The notes beneath the pieces are model-generated. The model ran no database searches. It saw nothing but the letters and a program-made list of their open reading frames with translations, and had not been told where the DNA came from. Source: Solirubrobacterales bacterium (GTDB lineage Bacteria > Actinomycetota > Thermoleophilia > Solirubrobacterales > Solirubrobacteraceae). From it: a stretch of 7,180 nucleotides of DNA. This document shows, one piece after another, positions 6,678-7,180 of this stretch. Within the stretch, counting starts at the first letter, position 1. Each line of letters begins with the position of its first letter. Where the stretch lies: NCBI GenBank assembly GCA_025963955.1, contig JAOPZU010000121.1, forward strand, positions 1 to 7,180. Reading direction: 5' to 3'. The translations under genes were made by a program, and so were the position numbers.

Positions 6678-6749
6678 GACCGCCTCGCGCCCGGCGCCGA
6701 TCAGGGGTACTCCTTCTTTTGCGCAGAGCAGCAGCGATGTGTACCGCTG

Positions 6750-6780
6750 CGCGGCTGCCGCTCTTGAGGTAGCAGCCGCG
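6750..6780. terminator. Hairpin between convergent genes, possible bidirectional terminator
   Basis: CGCGGCTGC (6750-6758) and GCAGCCGCG (6772-6780) form a perfect 9-bp stem with a 13-nt loop. It lies about 72 nt from both converging stop codons (6677 on plus, 6853 on minus). A second, weaker stem, GCAGCG/CGCTGC (6731-6736 with 6745-6750), abuts and shares one base, so the two exclude each other at that base. No T-tract follows on either strand. The rest of the 6678-6852 gap shows only a pyrimidine run (6712-6721) with no gene. Confidence 0.45.
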
Positions 6781-6852
6781 ACCCTCCCGTTCAGAGGTCA
6801 GTCCTTCAACAGGCCCGCGCGGCGCGATGAGCCGCCCTCGACCCGAGCCGGA

Positions 6853-7180
6853 CTACGTGGCGAACGAACTGCCGCGCGGACCGGCACTGACGTATCGGTG
6901 CAGAGCGCTGCCGCGCTTCCACTGCTTCCACGTCTTGAACCACATGGTCCAGCCGTTGTCGAACGTGCCGCCGCGCGAGCTCCCTTTGACCGTGACGGGG
7001 TCGCCGGGGATCGACATGTCGTAGTAGGTCGCCGCGTTCTGAGGGGACAGGTTGATGCACCCGTGGGACACGTTGCTGGAGCCCTGCGCCCCGACCGACC
7101 ATGGCGCGGCATGAAGGGAGATCCCGCTCCAGGTGATCCGGACCGAGTACGGGACGGAGAGGTCGTAACCGGTGCCCTTC
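6853..7180 (-). CDS. L,D-transpeptidase (YkuD domain), C-terminal part
   Basis: The last 108 residues of a minus-strand gene that continues past the window end; the stop TAG is at 6855-6853. The YkuD catalytic signature is clear: ISLHAAPW (His codon 7111-7113), then GSSNVSHGCINLSPQNA with the nucleophilic Cys at 7057-7059 and the second His at 7063-7065. The tail GDPVTVKGSS, then NGWTMWFKTWKQWKRGSAL, is the C-terminal Trp-rich extension typical of actinobacterial exported Ldt enzymes, which form 3-3 peptidoglycan cross-links or attach proteins to the wall outside the membrane. The signal or lipoprotein sequence and any Ig-like domains would lie beyond 7180 and cannot be seen. The visible half has all its expected active-site residues, so nothing suggests a pseudogene. 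A GTG at 7071 in this frame is internal and not a real start. Confidence 0.95.
   Translation of the reverse strand, partial: KGTGYDLSVPYSVRITWSGISLHAAPWSVGAQGSSNVSHGCINLSPQNAATYYDMSIPGDPVTVKGSSRGGTFDNGWTMWFKTWKQWKRGSALHRYVSAGPRGSSFAT

Noticed and set aside
6701..6722. Small stem AGGG/TCCT followed by TCTTTT, resembling an intrinsic terminator after the small gene
   Set aside because: Only four pairs including a wobble; too weak beside the 9-bp stem at 6750-6780.

Overview
The window is uniformly GC-rich, with strong G/C preference at third codon positions, and looks like actinobacterial chromosome. The class III cyclase has a linker (LNRTLEDRV, then RLRRFLAPQVAE) that I remember from Solirubrobacterales/Thermoleophilia-type Actinomycetota, and the L,D-transpeptidase tail is also actinobacterial in style. 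The lineage is an inference; no rRNA or marker gene is present. I see no tRNA, rRNA, CRISPR array, insertion sequence or phage gene.

Layout: (1) Positions 1-2029 hold the 3' end of a short-chain dehydrogenase/reductase gene and a complete class I adenylate-forming acyl-CoA ligase gene. They overlap by ATGA, so they are probably one catabolic or lipid-metabolism operon. (2) Positions 2108-6201 hold two membrane-bound second-messenger enzymes on the same strand: a Cache-PAS-GGDEF-EAL protein (c-di-GMP synthesis and/or breakdown) and a six-helix membrane class III nucleotide cyclase. A perfect 12-bp inverted repeat sits between them. (3) Positions 6202-6677 hold an intergenic hairpin, a likely leaderless promoter and a small secreted protein with four cysteines in its mature part. 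(4) Positions 6853-7180, minus strand, hold the C-terminal part of a YkuD-type L,D-transpeptidase, convergent with the small gene. A 9-bp-stem hairpin lies midway between the two stop codons.

The functional theme is envelope sensing and signalling (c-di-GMP and a cyclic mononucleotide), next to an unrelated acyl-activation operon and a cell-wall cross-linking enzyme. I found no convincing new multi-gene system. The points most worth a second look are the 9-residue insertion between the RxxD motif and GGDEF, the missing purine-selecting lysine in the cyclase, the direct neighbourhood of the two signalling genes, and two TAGGGTCG boxes placed exactly as leaderless -10 elements.
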